From: Bacillota bacterium
GTDB taxonomy: Bacteria > Bacillota_A > Clostridia > Lachnospirales > Lachnospiraceae
Direction: 5' to 3'
Length of the DNA: 64,000 nucleotides
Assembly: GCA_023407175.1 (NCBI GenBank)
Contig: JAEYMU010000058.1
Coordinates: 62,001 to 126,000 of the forward strand
Below, one piece after another: positions 1 to 9,741 of the stretch. Under the pieces are notes generated by a model. That model saw only the letters and a list, made by a program, of their open reading frames with translations, searched no databases and was not told the DNA's origin. The stretch's first letter is position 1. Every line of letters starts with the position of its first letter. A program made the position numbers and the translations under genes.

Positions 1-276
1 ATCTTTAATAGCATCGACCGGCATGTGGAGAACCTGACTGGATACCTAAGCAAGATTTCCGAGGGCATGAAGACGGTAGAAGGAGTGAAGGCGAATACGC
101 TGGGTTCTATTGAAAGCATCTCCTCCATTATTGAAGAAGCCGCTGCCGTAACGGGGGATGTGAACGGAACAGCACAGAGTCAGCTGGTACTGGCCGAGCA
201 ATTAAATGAAGCAACCGGTCAATTGGAGAAGAATTCTGAAATTCTGGGGGAGGCAGTAAAAATCTTCACCCTTTGA
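1..276 (+). CDS. Methyl-accepting chemotaxis protein, C-terminal fragment
   Basis: The reading frame is open from base 1, so this is only the last 91 residues of a longer protein whose start lies outside the window. The visible part is an amphipathic helix rich in Ala, Glu, Ser and Gln. It contains a stretch resembling the end of the MCP signalling helix (a run like SIEEAAAVTGDVNGTAQSQ, then LAEQLNEATGQL), and it ends in a hydrophobic tail. Known MCPs bind CheW/CheA at the hairpin tip and carry methylation sites on these helices. Ligand and topology cannot be judged. It precedes the AEC permease by 27 bp. Confidence 0.7.
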   Translation: MFNSIDRHVENLTGYLSKISEGMKTVEGVKANTLGSIESISSIIEEAAAVTGDVNGTAQSQLVLAEQLNEATGQLEKNSEILGEAVKIFTL

Positions 277-303
277 ACAAAGTCTTAGTGATTAAGAGGA
301 ATT

Positions 304-1224
304 ATGATGTTAATAGGAGTAATACTGCTCAAACAGCTCATCGTAATGTTATTTCTGATGGCAACCGGTTTTTGTATGTTCAAAGGAAAAAAGCTTACGC
401 TGCAGGGAAATAAAGAATTGGGGACATTTTTAATATATATTGTGCTGCCGGCTTCCATCATCAAATCCTATATAACAGAGTTCACCCAGAGGAAGCTGGC
501 AGACTTGCTTTTATCCTTCCTCGCAGCCGTAGCGGCTCTGGCCCTGTCCATATTGATTTCGCGCCTGGTGTTCGGAAGCAGACAAAAAATCGAGCATTTT
601 GGGACAGCATTTTCCAATGCGGGCTTTATCGGGATTCCGCTGGTACGGGCCGCGGTAGGAGAGCAGGCGGTATTTTATATTGCGGCCTTTGTGGCATTAC
701 TGAATATACTACAGTGGACCTATGGGGTAGTGGTTATGAGCGGAAGCAGTGAGGCTGTATCACGAAAGAAGCTGTATACCAATCCGGTAATCATAGCCCT
801 GCTGATTGGACTGCTGTTTTTCCTGACACAGCTCCCCGTGCCGGTAATCCTGACGGATACCCTGGGGCTGGTGGGGAATATGACGGCTCCGATAGCCATG
901 ATTACCCTGGGTGTTTATCTGGCACAGATAAGAGTAAAGGAATTGTTCACAGAGGGATGGGCGTATGTCAGCGCTCTTTTTCGTCTGATTATCATTCCGC
1001 TGATCACCCTCATGATGCTTTGCCTGTTTCCGAAGAGCCTTCTGGATATAAAGCTGACAGTATTAATTGCAGCAGCGGCGCCGGTGGGCTCCAATGTGGC
1101 GATATTTGCACAATTGAACGGGCTTGACTATACAAGATCGGTAAAAAGTGTTTGTTTAACAACGCTTTTGAGCATTCTAACCATGCCGGTGATTGTTTCG
1201 CTGGCCAGGATGCTTTGGAAATAA
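304..1224 (+). CDS. AEC (auxin efflux carrier) family permease
   Basis: Predicted 306-residue integral membrane protein with about ten hydrophobic segments. It shows the two-halves pattern of the AEC family (PF03547): an N-terminal VLPASIIKSY-type segment, a central GFIGIPLVRAAVG motif, and a C-terminal AAAAPVGSNVAIFAQ motif, as in malate permease/MleP-like carriers. Known members move organic acids or other anions; the substrate is not predictable here. It lies just upstream of the mannoside locus, but nothing in the sequence ties it to mannan use. ATG 304 follows an AAGAGGAATT ribosome-binding site. Family assignment is firm; substrate is unknown. Confidence 0.85.
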   Translation: MMLIGVILLKQLIVMLFLMATGFCMFKGKKLTLQGNKELGTFLIYIVLPASIIKSYITEFTQRKLADLLLSFLAAVAALALSILISRLVFGSRQKIEHFGTAFSNAGFIGIPLVRAAVGEQAVFYIAAFVALLNILQWTYGVVVMSGSSEAVSRKKLYTNPVIIALLIGLLFFLTQLPVPVILTDTLGLVGNMTAPIAMITLGVYLAQIRVKELFTEGWAYVSALFRLIIIPLITLMMLCLFPKSLLDIKLTVLIAAAAPVGSNVAIFAQLNGLDYTRSVKSVCLTTLLSILTMPVIVSLARMLWK

Positions 1225-1269
1225 ACCGTAACGGAGCGGTCAAATGATTAATTGAGAGGCGGAATAGCA

Positions 1270-1947
1270 ATGATAACAGATCAGGATATTGGAGAGCTTT
1301 ATGCGGCATTTGGCGACAATGAAAAGAAGGAAAAGCTTGCACGCTATCAGGTATTGAATCAATACGTGAAAAAGGGGCAGGTTTTATTCACAGGCTCTTC
1401 TTTGATGGAGCAGTTTCCGATTTATGAACTGATGCTGGATTTTAATATCAGGGAGACTATCTATAACAGGGGAATCGGAGGCTATACCACCATAGATATG
1501 CTGAAGGCCCTGGATACGATGGTGTTTGATTTGGAGCCGGGCAGGATATTTATCAATATTGGCAGCAATGATATGAATCTGCCGGATTTCACAAGGGAAG
1601 CCCTGATCGAACGGTATCAGAGCATTCTGCTTCGGATCAGGGAGCGTCTGCCGTCAGCCCGAATATATGTCATGGCATATTATCCGGTGAATGGAGAGGA
1701 TGATTTTGGAAATGAAGGGATGAAAGCAGCCTTGAAGGTCAGGACAAACGCACGGATTCAGGAGGTCAATGCTGCCGTGGAGGAGATGGCCCGCCGGCTG
1801 CAGGTGAAATTTATTAATGTGAACCGGAAGCTCTATGATAAGAACCAAAATCTGAAGAAGGAATACACGATTGAGGGAATGCACATGTATGCCAGCGGAT
1901 ATCGGGCAATTCTGGATGAGCTTATGGAATATGTAAGGGAAGAATGA
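1270..1947 (+). CDS. SGNH/GDSL-family hydrolase (possible carbohydrate acetyl esterase)
   Basis: 225 residues from ATG 1270, chosen over an upstream TTG (1252) because GAGAGGCGG precedes it. SGNH blocks are visible: TGSSLME with the likely nucleophile Ser44, NRGIGGYT, INIGSNDMN with Asn100, and a C-terminal EGMH with His205. The usual Asp of the DxxH block is replaced by Glu202. There is no signal peptide, so it acts in the cytoplasm. It sits directly upstream of GH130 genes; related mannan loci of gut Firmicutes carry esterases that remove acetyl groups from manno-oligosaccharides, so the same role is inferred. A generic lipase/esterase or phospholipase-like role is the alternative. Confidence 0.75.
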   Translation: MITDQDIGELYAAFGDNEKKEKLARYQVLNQYVKKGQVLFTGSSLMEQFPIYELMLDFNIRETIYNRGIGGYTTIDMLKALDTMVFDLEPGRIFINIGSNDMNLPDFTREALIERYQSILLRIRERLPSARIYVMAYYPVNGEDDFGNEGMKAALKVRTNARIQEVNAAVEEMARRLQVKFINVNRKLYDKNQNLKKEYTIEGMHMYASGYRAILDELMEYVREE

Positions 1948-2015
1948 AGAACCCATGCCTTAACAGGGCAGAGGGACAATATAACAGCAGAACTATTATT
2001 CAACGGAGGATTTGT

Positions 2016-3032
2016 ATGAGTGAAGTGAAAATCATTGGTAACAAGCTGGAGAATATGCCGTGGCAGGAAAAGTCCGGAGATTGCAAAGAGGTCATGTGGA
2101 GACACAGCACTAATCCGATTATCGGCTGGAATAAGACACCGCAGTGCGCAAGAATTTATAACAGTGCAGTGGTGCCCTATCAGGGGGAGTTCATCGGGAT
2201 TTTCCGTGCGGACCACAGGGACGGGATACCGCAGCTTCATGTGGGATACAGTAAGGATGGCTTAGAGTGGGAGATTGAAGACAAAGCGATTGCCTGGACG
2301 GATGAAGCCGGAGAAGCATACCCGACGGGCTATGCCTATGATCCCCGTCTGGTGGAGCTGGAGGGCAAATACTATATTCTGTGGTGTACGGATTTTGGAG
2401 GGCCTACCATCGGTCTGGGTGTGACGGAGGATTTCAGGCACTTTACACGACTGGAGAACGCCTTTATTCCCTTCAACCGCAACGGAGTTTTATTCCCGAA
2501 GAAAATCAATGGATATTATGCAATGCTAAGCAGACCGAGCGACAGCGGACATACCCCTTTTGGAGATATCTTTATCAGCTATAGTCCGGACCTTACCTTC
2601 TGGGGAAAGCACCGCAGAGTAATGAGCAGCGGTCAGACCTGGTGGCAGGGCAAGAAAATCGGAGCGGGAGCCGTTCCCATTGAGACAACGGAGGGCTGGT
2701 TATTGTTCTACCACGGTGTCAACGGCACCTGCAACGGCTTCGTATACAGTATCGGAGCGGCGCTTCTCGATAAGGAAAATCCTGGGAAGGTGCTGTACCG
2801 CTCCAGGGATTATATTATGACACCGGAAAAGGATTATGAGGTATCGGGCTTCGTTCCCAATGTAACCTTCCCCTGTGCTACCCTGTGTGATGCCGATACA
2901 GGAAGAATTGCGGTTTATTACGGAGCGGCTGACACCTGCCTTGGAGTTGCCTATACCACGGTGGAGGAATTGGTGGAGCATATCAGAAGCAATTCCCTGC
3001 TGCTTCCAGGCGATGCACAGGATTACCGGTAG
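2016..3032 (+). CDS. GH130 phosphorylase, 1,4-beta-mannooligosaccharide phosphorylase type
   Basis: 338 residues from ATG 2016, preceded by AACGGAGGATTT. This is a five-bladed-propeller GH130 protein with NPIIGW near the N terminus, FRADHRDG, YDPRLVELEGKYY (Asp109 aligns with the GH130 proton donor), GAGAVPIET, and a C-terminal YYGAADTCLGVAYT. Its length (about 340) and motifs fit the subfamily that phosphorolyses Man-beta-1,4-Man(n), or Man-beta-1,4-GlcNAc, to alpha-mannose 1-phosphate. No signal peptide, so it is cytoplasmic. It heads a run of GH130 genes with short gaps. Family is firm; the acceptor (mannooligosaccharide versus mannosyl-GlcNAc) cannot be settled by reading. Confidence 0.85.
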   Translation: MSEVKIIGNKLENMPWQEKSGDCKEVMWRHSTNPIIGWNKTPQCARIYNSAVVPYQGEFIGIFRADHRDGIPQLHVGYSKDGLEWEIEDKAIAWTDEAGEAYPTGYAYDPRLVELEGKYYILWCTDFGGPTIGLGVTEDFRHFTRLENAFIPFNRNGVLFPKKINGYYAMLSRPSDSGHTPFGDIFISYSPDLTFWGKHRRVMSSGQTWWQGKKIGAGAVPIETTEGWLLFYHGVNGTCNGFVYSIGAALLDKENPGKVLYRSRDYIMTPEKDYEVSGFVPNVTFPCATLCDADTGRIAVYYGAADTCLGVAYTTVEELVEHIRSNSLLLPGDAQDYR

Positions 3033-3106
3033 CAGGAAAGGAATACGGCAAATTTGTGCTGCCGCCCAAAATTCAAGGATTTGCAGCAGAGCAGAATGGA
3101 GACAAG

Positions 3107-5479
3107 ATGAAAAAACCAGAGATATATTACTCAAAAAAACCGGTGATCGAACCAAAGCCGGGCTGCAGCTGGGCGGATACCATGGTGCTCAATCCGGCAA
3201 TTGTAAAGGATGCAGCCTCGGATACTCTGCATATGTTATTTCGTGCCACCGGTCCCTGGCCACAGAAGAATCTGAAGGGGAAATCGGACCCTTACCCCAT
3301 CTTCCTGGGGTATGCAAGGAGTGAGGATGCAGGGGAAACCTGGGAAGCCGATTTTGAAAGACCTGCCCTTATGCCCAGGCTTGCGTATGAGATGGAAGAT
3401 ATGTATGTGGTGGATGATCGGGGAGAGAGGGTGGTTAATTGCGCTAATGGCTGTATTGAAGATCCCCGTATCTTTGAGATAGAAGGAGAACTGTACCTGA
3501 CCACGGCCTGCCGTATGTTCCCGCCGGGCCCGTACTGGGAGGGGGATAAGAGAAGGGATAACCTTCCCGATTGGGCACAGAGGGAGGACAATCCCTTTGG
3601 AACAACCGCCTCCAGGAATGACACGACTACGGTACTGTTTAAGCTTGACCTGGAGGAATTAAAGAATAAGGAATATGACAAAGCATTTCAGTATGTGTGT
3701 ACCCTCACGGACGGAAATGTTTCCGATAACCGGGATGTGTTTTTCTTCCCGCATAAAATGAAGATTAACGAAAGGCTCCAGTATGTGATGCTGCACCGGC
3801 CGGATGATCCCGATAAATTTCCGACGGGAGAGGGTATCCATAAGCCCTCCATGTTTTTGGCAGCAGCAGAGGAATTGAGAGATTTTGTAACGGATAGGGC
3901 AACCCATCAGTTGCTTGCAGTGGGAGAGTTTGACTGGGAGGAGGAACGCATCGGAGCCAGCTTTCCGCCGATTTCCCTGGGAGACGGGGAATGGCTGGTA
4001 TCCTATCACGGAAAGCAGCTCCCCGACTATGGCTATACCCAGTCCTTTATGATTGTAAGGGAGCAGGAGAATGCCTTTCCCAAGATTATCAACCGTTGCT
4101 CGGAGCGTCTGATTTATGCAAAGCAGGATTGGGAGCTGCCGGATAAATTCTTATGTCCTTGTATCTTTACTACCGGAGGAATCGTAGCAGGGGATGAATT
4201 GATTATGAGCTATGGGGCAGCGGACCAGAAAATCGGAATTGCGCGGAGTGATTTTAAGGAGCTGGTTGCTTATATCCGAAGCTTTGACGCCCATGGAAAG
4301 CGAGGCAGCGGGATGGAAAGGGAAATGAAGGAGCATCTAAGGACAGTAATCCTGCCCTATTGGAAGCGACTGTTTGATTCAGAGCAGGGCGGATATTACG
4401 GCATGGTGGATTTTGGGCTGAACATATTAACCCAGGCAGATAAGGGAGTTATCTTAAATAGCAGAATATTATGGTTTTTCTCCAATGCTTATTTGAGCTT
4501 AAAGGAAGAAGGGCTGTTAGCCTATGCAAGGCATGCGTATGAATTTCTGATCGAACGGTGTCTGGATCGGGAATTCGGGGGAGTTTACTGGATGATGTCC
4601 TATGATGGCTCGGTCCGAGAGGATATGAAGCATACTTATAACCAGGCCTTTGCAATTTATGCGCTTTGTGCCTACTATGAGGCTTCGGGAGAGGAGAAAG
4701 CCCTTTCCCTTGCCCTGGAGATCTATCATCTGATTGAAAGGAACTGTGTGGATGCCTATGGATATCTGGAAGCCTTCACAAGAAAATGGGAGCCAATCAG
4801 CAATGAGAAGCTGTCAGAGAACGGCCTTCTTGCGAATAAAACCATGAATACGCTGCTCCATGTGCTGGAGGCATATACACAGCTATACCGGGTGTCCGGG
4901 GAAGCCGGAGTGAAAGAAAGACTGATCCGTATCCTGGATATCTTTTGCAGGAAGGTATACAATTCAGAGAAAAAGCGGCTGGAGGTATTCTTTGATGAAC
5001 GAATGGAAAGCATCGCCGATATGCATTCCTACGGTCATGATATTGAGGCCTCCTGGCTTTTGGACGAGGCTTGCAGGACGATAGGCGATGAAGCCCTGTG
5101 CAGGACAACAGAGGCTTATACCGAAGAATTAGCAAAAACCATACTAAATACTGCGATGGAAGGTGATGCGGTATTGAATGAATGCTTTAAAGGAGAAATA
5201 AACAAAACTCGTGTCTGGTGGGTACAGGCGGAGGCAGTAGTCGGTTTTTATAATGCTTATGAGAAGACAAAAGACCCTCTGTATCTGAAGGCATCCCGGC
5301 GTGTTTGGTGTTATATCGGGAAATATTTCCTCGATTCCAGAGAGAACAGCGAGTGGTACTGGGATTTGGATGAGAGCAATTACCCAATGAGCAAAAAGCC
5401 CATCACCGAGCCTTGGAAATGCCCGTATCATAACGGTCGTATGTGCTTTGAAATCATGAGGAGGAGTAAGGATGTTTGA
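3107..5479 (+). CDS. Fusion: GH130 phosphorylase domain + cellobiose 2-epimerase domain
   Basis: 790 residues from ATG 3107; the GTG at 3056 has no good ribosome-binding site, while GGAGACAAG precedes 3107. Residues ~1-395 are a complete GH130 domain ([21 protein letters not shown] with Asp119, [23 protein letters not shown]). Residues ~405-790 are a complete AGE-superfamily cellobiose 2-epimerase with [22 protein letters not shown] and a C-terminal [12 protein letters not shown], the His-bearing motifs of that family. Cellobiose/mannobiose 2-epimerase converts Man-beta-1,4-Man to Man-beta-1,4-Glc, the substrate of the MGP encoded next (8-bp overlap). The two activities are normally separate proteins, so the fusion suggests substrate channelling. 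There is no stop or frameshift at the junction. Confidence 0.9.
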   Translation: MKKPEIYYSKKPVIEPKPGCSWADTMVLNPAIVKDAASDTLHMLFRATGPWPQKNLKGKSDPYPIFLGYARSEDAGETWEADFERPALMPRLAYEMEDMYVVDDRGERVVNCANGCIEDPRIFEIEGELYLTTACRMFPPGPYWEGDKRRDNLPDWAQREDNPFGTTASRNDTTTVLFKLDLEELKNKEYDKAFQYVCTLTDGNVSDNRDVFFFPHKMKINERLQYVMLHRPDDPDKFPTGEGIHKPSMFLAAAEELRDFVTDRATHQLLAVGEFDWEEERIGASFPPISLGDGEWLVSYHGKQLPDYGYTQSFMIVREQENAFPKIINRCSERLIYAKQDWELPDKFLCPCIFTTGGIVAGDELIMSYGAADQKIGIARSDFKELVAYIRSFDAHGKRGSGMEREMKEHLRTVILPYWKRLFDSEQGGYYGMVDFGLNILTQADKGVILNSRILWFFSNAYLSLKEEGLLAYARHAYEFLIERCLDREFGGVYWMMSYDGSVREDMKHTYNQAFAIYALCAYYEASGEEKALSLALEIYHLIERNCVDAYGYLEAFTRKWEPISNEKLSENGLLANKTMNTLLHVLEAYTQLYRVSGEAGVKERLIRILDIFCRKVYNSEKKRLEVFFDERMESIADMHSYGHDIEASWLLDEACRTIGDEALCRTTEAYTEELAKTILNTAMEGDAVLNECFKGEINKTRVWWVQAEAVVGFYNAYEKTKDPLYLKASRRVWCYIGKYFLDSRENSEWYWDLDESNYPMSKKPITEPWKCPYHNGRMCFEIMRRSKDV

Positions 5480-6641
5480 GGAAAAGAGAGATTGGGTTAT
5501 CAATCGGTATGAGAAGCTGTTAAAGCAGAAAAACCACAAGGATGAAGCCTTTTATAACGGAATTTATGAACGCTGGGTCAATCCGGTGCTGACCCGTGAG
5601 CATATTCCGTATTTCTGGAAATATGACATGAATCAAGAGACAAATCCATATTTTATGGAACGGCTTGGCATCAATGCGGTAATGAATTCCGGAGCTGTTG
5701 AGCTGAACGGTAAATTCTATCTGATTGCAAGAATTGAAGGAAATGACAGAAAATCCTTTTTTGGAGTAGCCGAAAGCGATAACGGAGTGGATCATTTCAG
5801 GTTCTGGGATTATCCAATTCTCCTTCCCGATACCTGCAAGGAGGAGACAAATGTTTATGATATGCGCCTTACAAAGCATGAGGATGGATACATCTATGGG
5901 GTCTTTTGCTCAGAGAGTAAGGATACCACAGTAAATGATTTATCAGCGGCAGTTGCAGCGGCAGGGATTGTCCGTACCAGGGATTTAAAGACATGGGAAC
6001 GGCTGGATAATCTGAAGACCCTGTGTTCGCCACAGCAGCGGAATGTCGTGCTGCATCCTGAGTTTATCAATGGAAAATATGCATTCTATACGAGGCCGAT
6101 GGATGATTTTATTAATACCGGCTCCGGTGGCGGCATCGGCTTTGGCCTATGTGAGGATATTGAGCATGCCGTCATTGCAGAGGAGCGTATTACCAGCCAG
6201 AGAAAGTACCATACCATAACGGAAGCAAAGAACGGAGCCGGAGCGGTTCCGATTAAGACTGACAAGGGATGGATTCACATTGCCCACGGAGTTCGTAATA
6301 CGGCTGCCGGACTGCGTTATGTGTTATATGCCTTTGCTACCTCTTTAGAGGACCCGGCCTGGGTGATTGCGGAGCCTTCCGGATTGTTTCTTGCACCCCA
6401 TGGGAAGGAACGGGTCGGAGATGTCTCCAACGTGGTATTTACCAACGGCGCGATTACGAGGGAGAATGGTGAGGTGTTTCTTTATTATGCCTCCTCCGAT
6501 ACCAGAATGCACGTCGTAACGACTACTCTGGAGAGGCTGGAGGATTATGTATTCCATACACCTTCCGATCCGCTGCGTTCTGTGGAGTGTGTGAGGCAGC
6601 GCTGCGATTTTATCAGAAGGAATCTGGAGGGAAGTCTTTAA
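5472..6641 (+). CDS. mgp: 4-O-beta-D-mannosyl-D-glucose phosphorylase (GH130_1)
   Basis: 389 residues, matching the usual length of MGP. It closely resembles characterised MGPs in the motifs [47 protein letters not shown] (Asp130, proton-donor position), [32 protein letters not shown] and [11 protein letters not shown]. It converts Man-beta-1,4-Glc plus phosphate to mannose 1-phosphate plus glucose in the cytoplasm. Its start overlaps the end of the GH130-epimerase fusion by 8 bp, implying translational coupling; the epimerase product is this enzyme's substrate. This is the most confidently assigned specificity among the four GH130 domains. Confidence 0.92.
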   Translation: MFEEKRDWVINRYEKLLKQKNHKDEAFYNGIYERWVNPVLTREHIPYFWKYDMNQETNPYFMERLGINAVMNSGAVELNGKFYLIARIEGNDRKSFFGVAESDNGVDHFRFWDYPILLPDTCKEETNVYDMRLTKHEDGYIYGVFCSESKDTTVNDLSAAVAAAGIVRTRDLKTWERLDNLKTLCSPQQRNVVLHPEFINGKYAFYTRPMDDFINTGSGGGIGFGLCEDIEHAVIAEERITSQRKYHTITEAKNGAGAVPIKTDKGWIHIAHGVRNTAAGLRYVLYAFATSLEDPAWVIAEPSGLFLAPHGKERVGDVSNVVFTNGAITRENGEVFLYYASSDTRMHVVTTTLERLEDYVFHTPSDPLRSVECVRQRCDFIRRNLEGSL

Positions 6642-6665
6642 AATTGAATAGAGCGGTATAAGTTG

Positions 6666-6743
6666 GAGGAGTATCTTCGTTCTCTGACAAGGGATGGGCT
6701 TTATGCTGAAAATACCCTTGTCTTAAGCGGGAAGGTACTCCTC
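6666..6743 (+). other. Nested inverted repeat between mgp and the response regulator
   Basis: The outer arms are GAGGAGTATC (6666-6675) and GGTACTCCTC (6734-6743). The inner arms are GACAAGGG (6686-6693) and CCCTTGTC (6715-6722). As RNA this folds into a long interrupted hairpin. No T-run follows, so it is not a classical terminator; it may be an RNA structure protecting or attenuating the upstream message, or a regulator site. No function can be assigned. Confidence 0.5.
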
Positions 6744-6818
6744 TGAAATAATTTCAAACTTTATGGATATGAAGGCTTTGACGGTGCTTGATGAAATCGT
6801 TGGAAAGAGGGTAAGAAA

Positions 6819-8381
6819 TTGAAAATCTTGATTGTGGATGACGATGAAATTATCCGAAAGGGAATTAGTAAAATTATTGAAAGAAGTGATTTGGAGGACA
6901 CCTTCATCAAAGAAGCGTCAGATGGGAGCCATGCACTGGAGATATTGGAGGAGGAGCCGGAAATTGATCTGATGATTACCGATATCCGTATGCCGATGAT
7001 GGATGGCCTGGAATTAATCAGACAGGTCAGAGGTCAGGAGCTGCCTGTCAAGATTATTGTTTTAAGTGGCTTTGATGATTTCGAATATGTACATAATGCG
7101 TTCGTGGGCGGTGTGGTGGATTATCTGCTGAAGCCGCTCCGTCATGCGGATTTAATTGATCTGATTAAGCGGATTGAGCTTTCGATTCAAAGGGAGCGTT
7201 ATGAGGCCAGGGATTTGCTCGAAAGTAACAGTCTGGTTCTATCAAGCCTGCTGGATAAGCTCTTCCATGGGAAGATAGGCGGCGGAGAAGAATATGAAAG
7301 ACTGAAAAAGCTTAAGGTTTCCTTAGAGGTGCCTTATCTGGTAGCGGTAACGCGGCCGGATGCCCATAATCAGGCAAAGGATTTCCAGAAAAGAAATTAT
7401 GAGCCGAGGCTGAAGCTTGCGGCAGAGAAAATAGAGGAATGGTTTTTGCAATATCCGGAATACCAGTTGCACCAATACCTTACAGGCTTTGAGGTTATCT
7501 CGCTGATTCAATGCAAAAAGACGCAGCCGGATATGGGGAAGCTGAAGAAATTTCATCCATATCTGCTGTCACAGGCAGGGGAAGAGGATACCTATACCAC
7601 AGGCGTGGGAAATCCGCATCACAGCCCGCAGGAGGCGCCCCTTGCCTGCCAGGAGGCCATGGAAGCTGCGGATATCCGATTTTATCAGGGAACCGGCCAT
7701 TGGATTGCTTATCAGGAGGTATATAAAAAATGCATTGATATGCAATATGACCTGGAGCCTGGGATCATTCAGCTGATTCATTTTCTGGAGCTGTGTGATT
7801 ATGTCAATACAAAGCGCGCCCTGGAAAAGATTTTTGTTGAGCTAAGCTACTTAAAGCCTCAAAAATTCAGAAAATACATGAAGGATTTGTTGGACATGCT
7901 GTTCCTGCGTGTCAAGGATTTTGAGAGTGCTGTTGTAGGCCGGGAGTATGATTACAGGGTTTGCCTGGAGCATATCAATACCTACAATGAATTAAAGGTA
8001 TACCTTCTGTCCCTCCTGCAGGGGGCGATTGTCTTTATCCGGAATGAACGTGTCAAAAGGAGTAAGAAGAGGATAGAAATGGCAAAGGCCTACATCAGGG
8101 AGCATTATATGGAGCAGCTCAACCTGAACGATGTGGCGGAATATGTGGAGCTGAATCCTTCTTATTTTAGTAATTTATTTAAGGCGGAGGTAGGAATTAA
8201 TTTCTCTGATTATCTGTTGGATATCCGAATGGAGATGGCCAAGAAGTACTTAAGAAACCCCAAAATCCGTATCTATGAAATTGGAAATATGATTGGCTAT
8301 GAGGATGCGGTATCCTTTGGCAGGGCCTTCAAAAAAAAGGTATGCATGTCGCCGAAGGAATACCGGAATGCGGTGTATTGA
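6819..8381 (+). CDS. YesN/AraC-type response regulator
   Basis: 520 residues. It begins at TTG 6819 after GGAAAGAGGGT. Residues 1-125 form a receiver domain (VDDDE, phospho-acceptor Asp55 in MITDIRMPMMDG, Lys in LLKPLR). The middle ~270 residues are a variable linker. The last ~100 residues form a double helix-turn-helix AraC domain ending in EIGNMIGYEDAVSFGRAFKK and MSPKEYR. Such YesN proteins pair with a YesM sensor kinase and activate nearby carbohydrate genes. No kinase is encoded in this locus. Placed between the two blocks of mannoside genes, it is the likely local activator. Assignment of the fold is firm; its inducer is unknown. Confidence 0.9.
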   Translation: MKILIVDDDEIIRKGISKIIERSDLEDTFIKEASDGSHALEILEEEPEIDLMITDIRMPMMDGLELIRQVRGQELPVKIIVLSGFDDFEYVHNAFVGGVVDYLLKPLRHADLIDLIKRIELSIQRERYEARDLLESNSLVLSSLLDKLFHGKIGGGEEYERLKKLKVSLEVPYLVAVTRPDAHNQAKDFQKRNYEPRLKLAAEKIEEWFLQYPEYQLHQYLTGFEVISLIQCKKTQPDMGKLKKFHPYLLSQAGEEDTYTTGVGNPHHSPQEAPLACQEAMEAADIRFYQGTGHWIAYQEVYKKCIDMQYDLEPGIIQLIHFLELCDYVNTKRALEKIFVELSYLKPQKFRKYMKDLLDMLFLRVKDFESAVVGREYDYRVCLEHINTYNELKVYLLSLLQGAIVFIRNERVKRSKKRIEMAKAYIREHYMEQLNLNDVAEYVELNPSYFSNLFKAEVGINFSDYLLDIRMEMAKKYLRNPKIRIYEIGNMIGYEDAVSFGRAFKKKVCMSPKEYRNAVY

Positions 8382-8515
8382 TGACCGGCAGGCATTTCAT
8401 ATCTATAGAATTGTATATAAACCCAAACCACAGCAATTAATTTTAAAATCAGAATATGCTATCCTTAATTCAGAGATAAAACAAATTAATAAGAACGATA
8501 GAAGGGAGAGTTCAT

Positions 8516-9721
8516 ATGAATAAGCCCAAAATTCATTGTTCTCCAAGACCTGTAATTACTCCCAGGAAGGAATGTGACTGGGCGGACATCATGGTCGCAA
8601 ATCCGGCCATCATAGAGGACCCTGAGGTTGATATGGTGCATATGCTTTTTCGTGCAACCGGCTCCTGGAAGAAGCGGGAGCCGGCCGGGGAGGCGGCTGC
8701 TTATCCTATCTGCATCGGCTATGCGAAAAGCTTTGACAACGGAGATACCTGGGAGGCTGATTTTAACAGACCGGCTGTGGTTCCGGCTTTAAAGCACAGG
8801 GCAAAAGAAATGTATTACAGGGATGGGGATGGTCTGGACAGAGTAAACTATGCCAACGGATGTATCGAGGATCCCCGTATTTTCAAGATAGAAGGGGAAT
8901 ATTATATGACAGCGGCCTGCAGGATGTTTCCGCCGGGAGCATATTGGAACGGCGTACGGCTGGAGGAAATTTTGCCAAAGTGGGCAAGAGATAAGGAAAA
9001 TCCCTTTGGAAGAGTGGCTGCCCATAATCGAACCACCTCCGTTTTATACCGGATTGATTTAAATAAGCTTCGGGAACAAAGCTATGATGAGGCGTTTCAT
9101 TATATTGGGCCACTGACAGACGGAAATATTACGGATAATCGGGATGTGTTTTTCTTCCCGGAGAGAATGATGATTGATGGCAGACTCCAGTACGTTATGC
9201 TTCACAGGCCTGAGAAACCATATCTGATTATGAAGGGCTGTCCGGCTTATAAGCCTTCTATTTTTATGGCGGCGGCGAATCAGCTTACGGATTTTGCGAA
9301 GGGGGAGGCAACCCAACATTTTTTGGCGAAGGGGATTTTTGAATGGGAGGAGGAACGGATTGGAGCCAGCTTTCCGCCGATTAAGCTTGGGAATGGAGAG
9401 TGGCTGCTGTCGTATCATGGCAAGCAGCTCCCGGAGTTTGGTTATACCCAGTCCTTTATGATTGTAAAGGAGCAGAAAAATGATTTTCCGGTGATTATCC
9501 ACCGCTGCTCCAAGCGTCTTTTGTATGCAAGGCAGGAGTGGGAATTGTCCGAGCAGTTTTCCTTTCCCTGTATCTTCATCACGGGCGGGATTGTAAAGGA
9601 TGACGAGCTAATTATGAGCTATGGGGCCGCCGACCGGAATATCGGTATGGCCTGGGCTTATTTTGATGAAATTGTGGATTATATCCGTACCTTTGACGAG
9701 AAGGGAAATCCATTAGACTAG
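8516..9721 (+). CDS. GH130 phosphorylase paralogous to the fusion's N-terminal domain
   Basis: 401 residues; ATG 8516 follows GAAGGGAGAG. It parallels the N-terminal half of the fusion gene at 3107 throughout: [32 protein letters not shown] (Asp119, same number), [56 protein letters not shown] and MSYGAADRNIGMAW. It stops just where the epimerase domain would begin. The two are therefore paralogues of a GH130 subgroup distinct from both mgp and the gene at 2016. Phosphorolysis of a beta-mannoside to mannose 1-phosphate is expected; the linkage is not established. It is followed 20 bp later by a GH2 gene. Confidence 0.85.
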   Translation: MNKPKIHCSPRPVITPRKECDWADIMVANPAIIEDPEVDMVHMLFRATGSWKKREPAGEAAAYPICIGYAKSFDNGDTWEADFNRPAVVPALKHRAKEMYYRDGDGLDRVNYANGCIEDPRIFKIEGEYYMTAACRMFPPGAYWNGVRLEEILPKWARDKENPFGRVAAHNRTTSVLYRIDLNKLREQSYDEAFHYIGPLTDGNITDNRDVFFFPERMMIDGRLQYVMLHRPEKPYLIMKGCPAYKPSIFMAAANQLTDFAKGEATQHFLAKGIFEWEEERIGASFPPIKLGNGEWLLSYHGKQLPEFGYTQSFMIVKEQKNDFPVIIHRCSKRLLYARQEWELSEQFSFPCIFITGGIVKDDELIMSYGAADRNIGMAWAYFDEIVDYIRTFDEKGNPLD

Positions 9722-9741
9722 AGAAGGAAAAGGAAGACAGC

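Noticed and set aside
1010..1342. Antisense frame at the AEC/SGNH junction
   Set aside because: No ribosome-binding site, overlaps two real genes.
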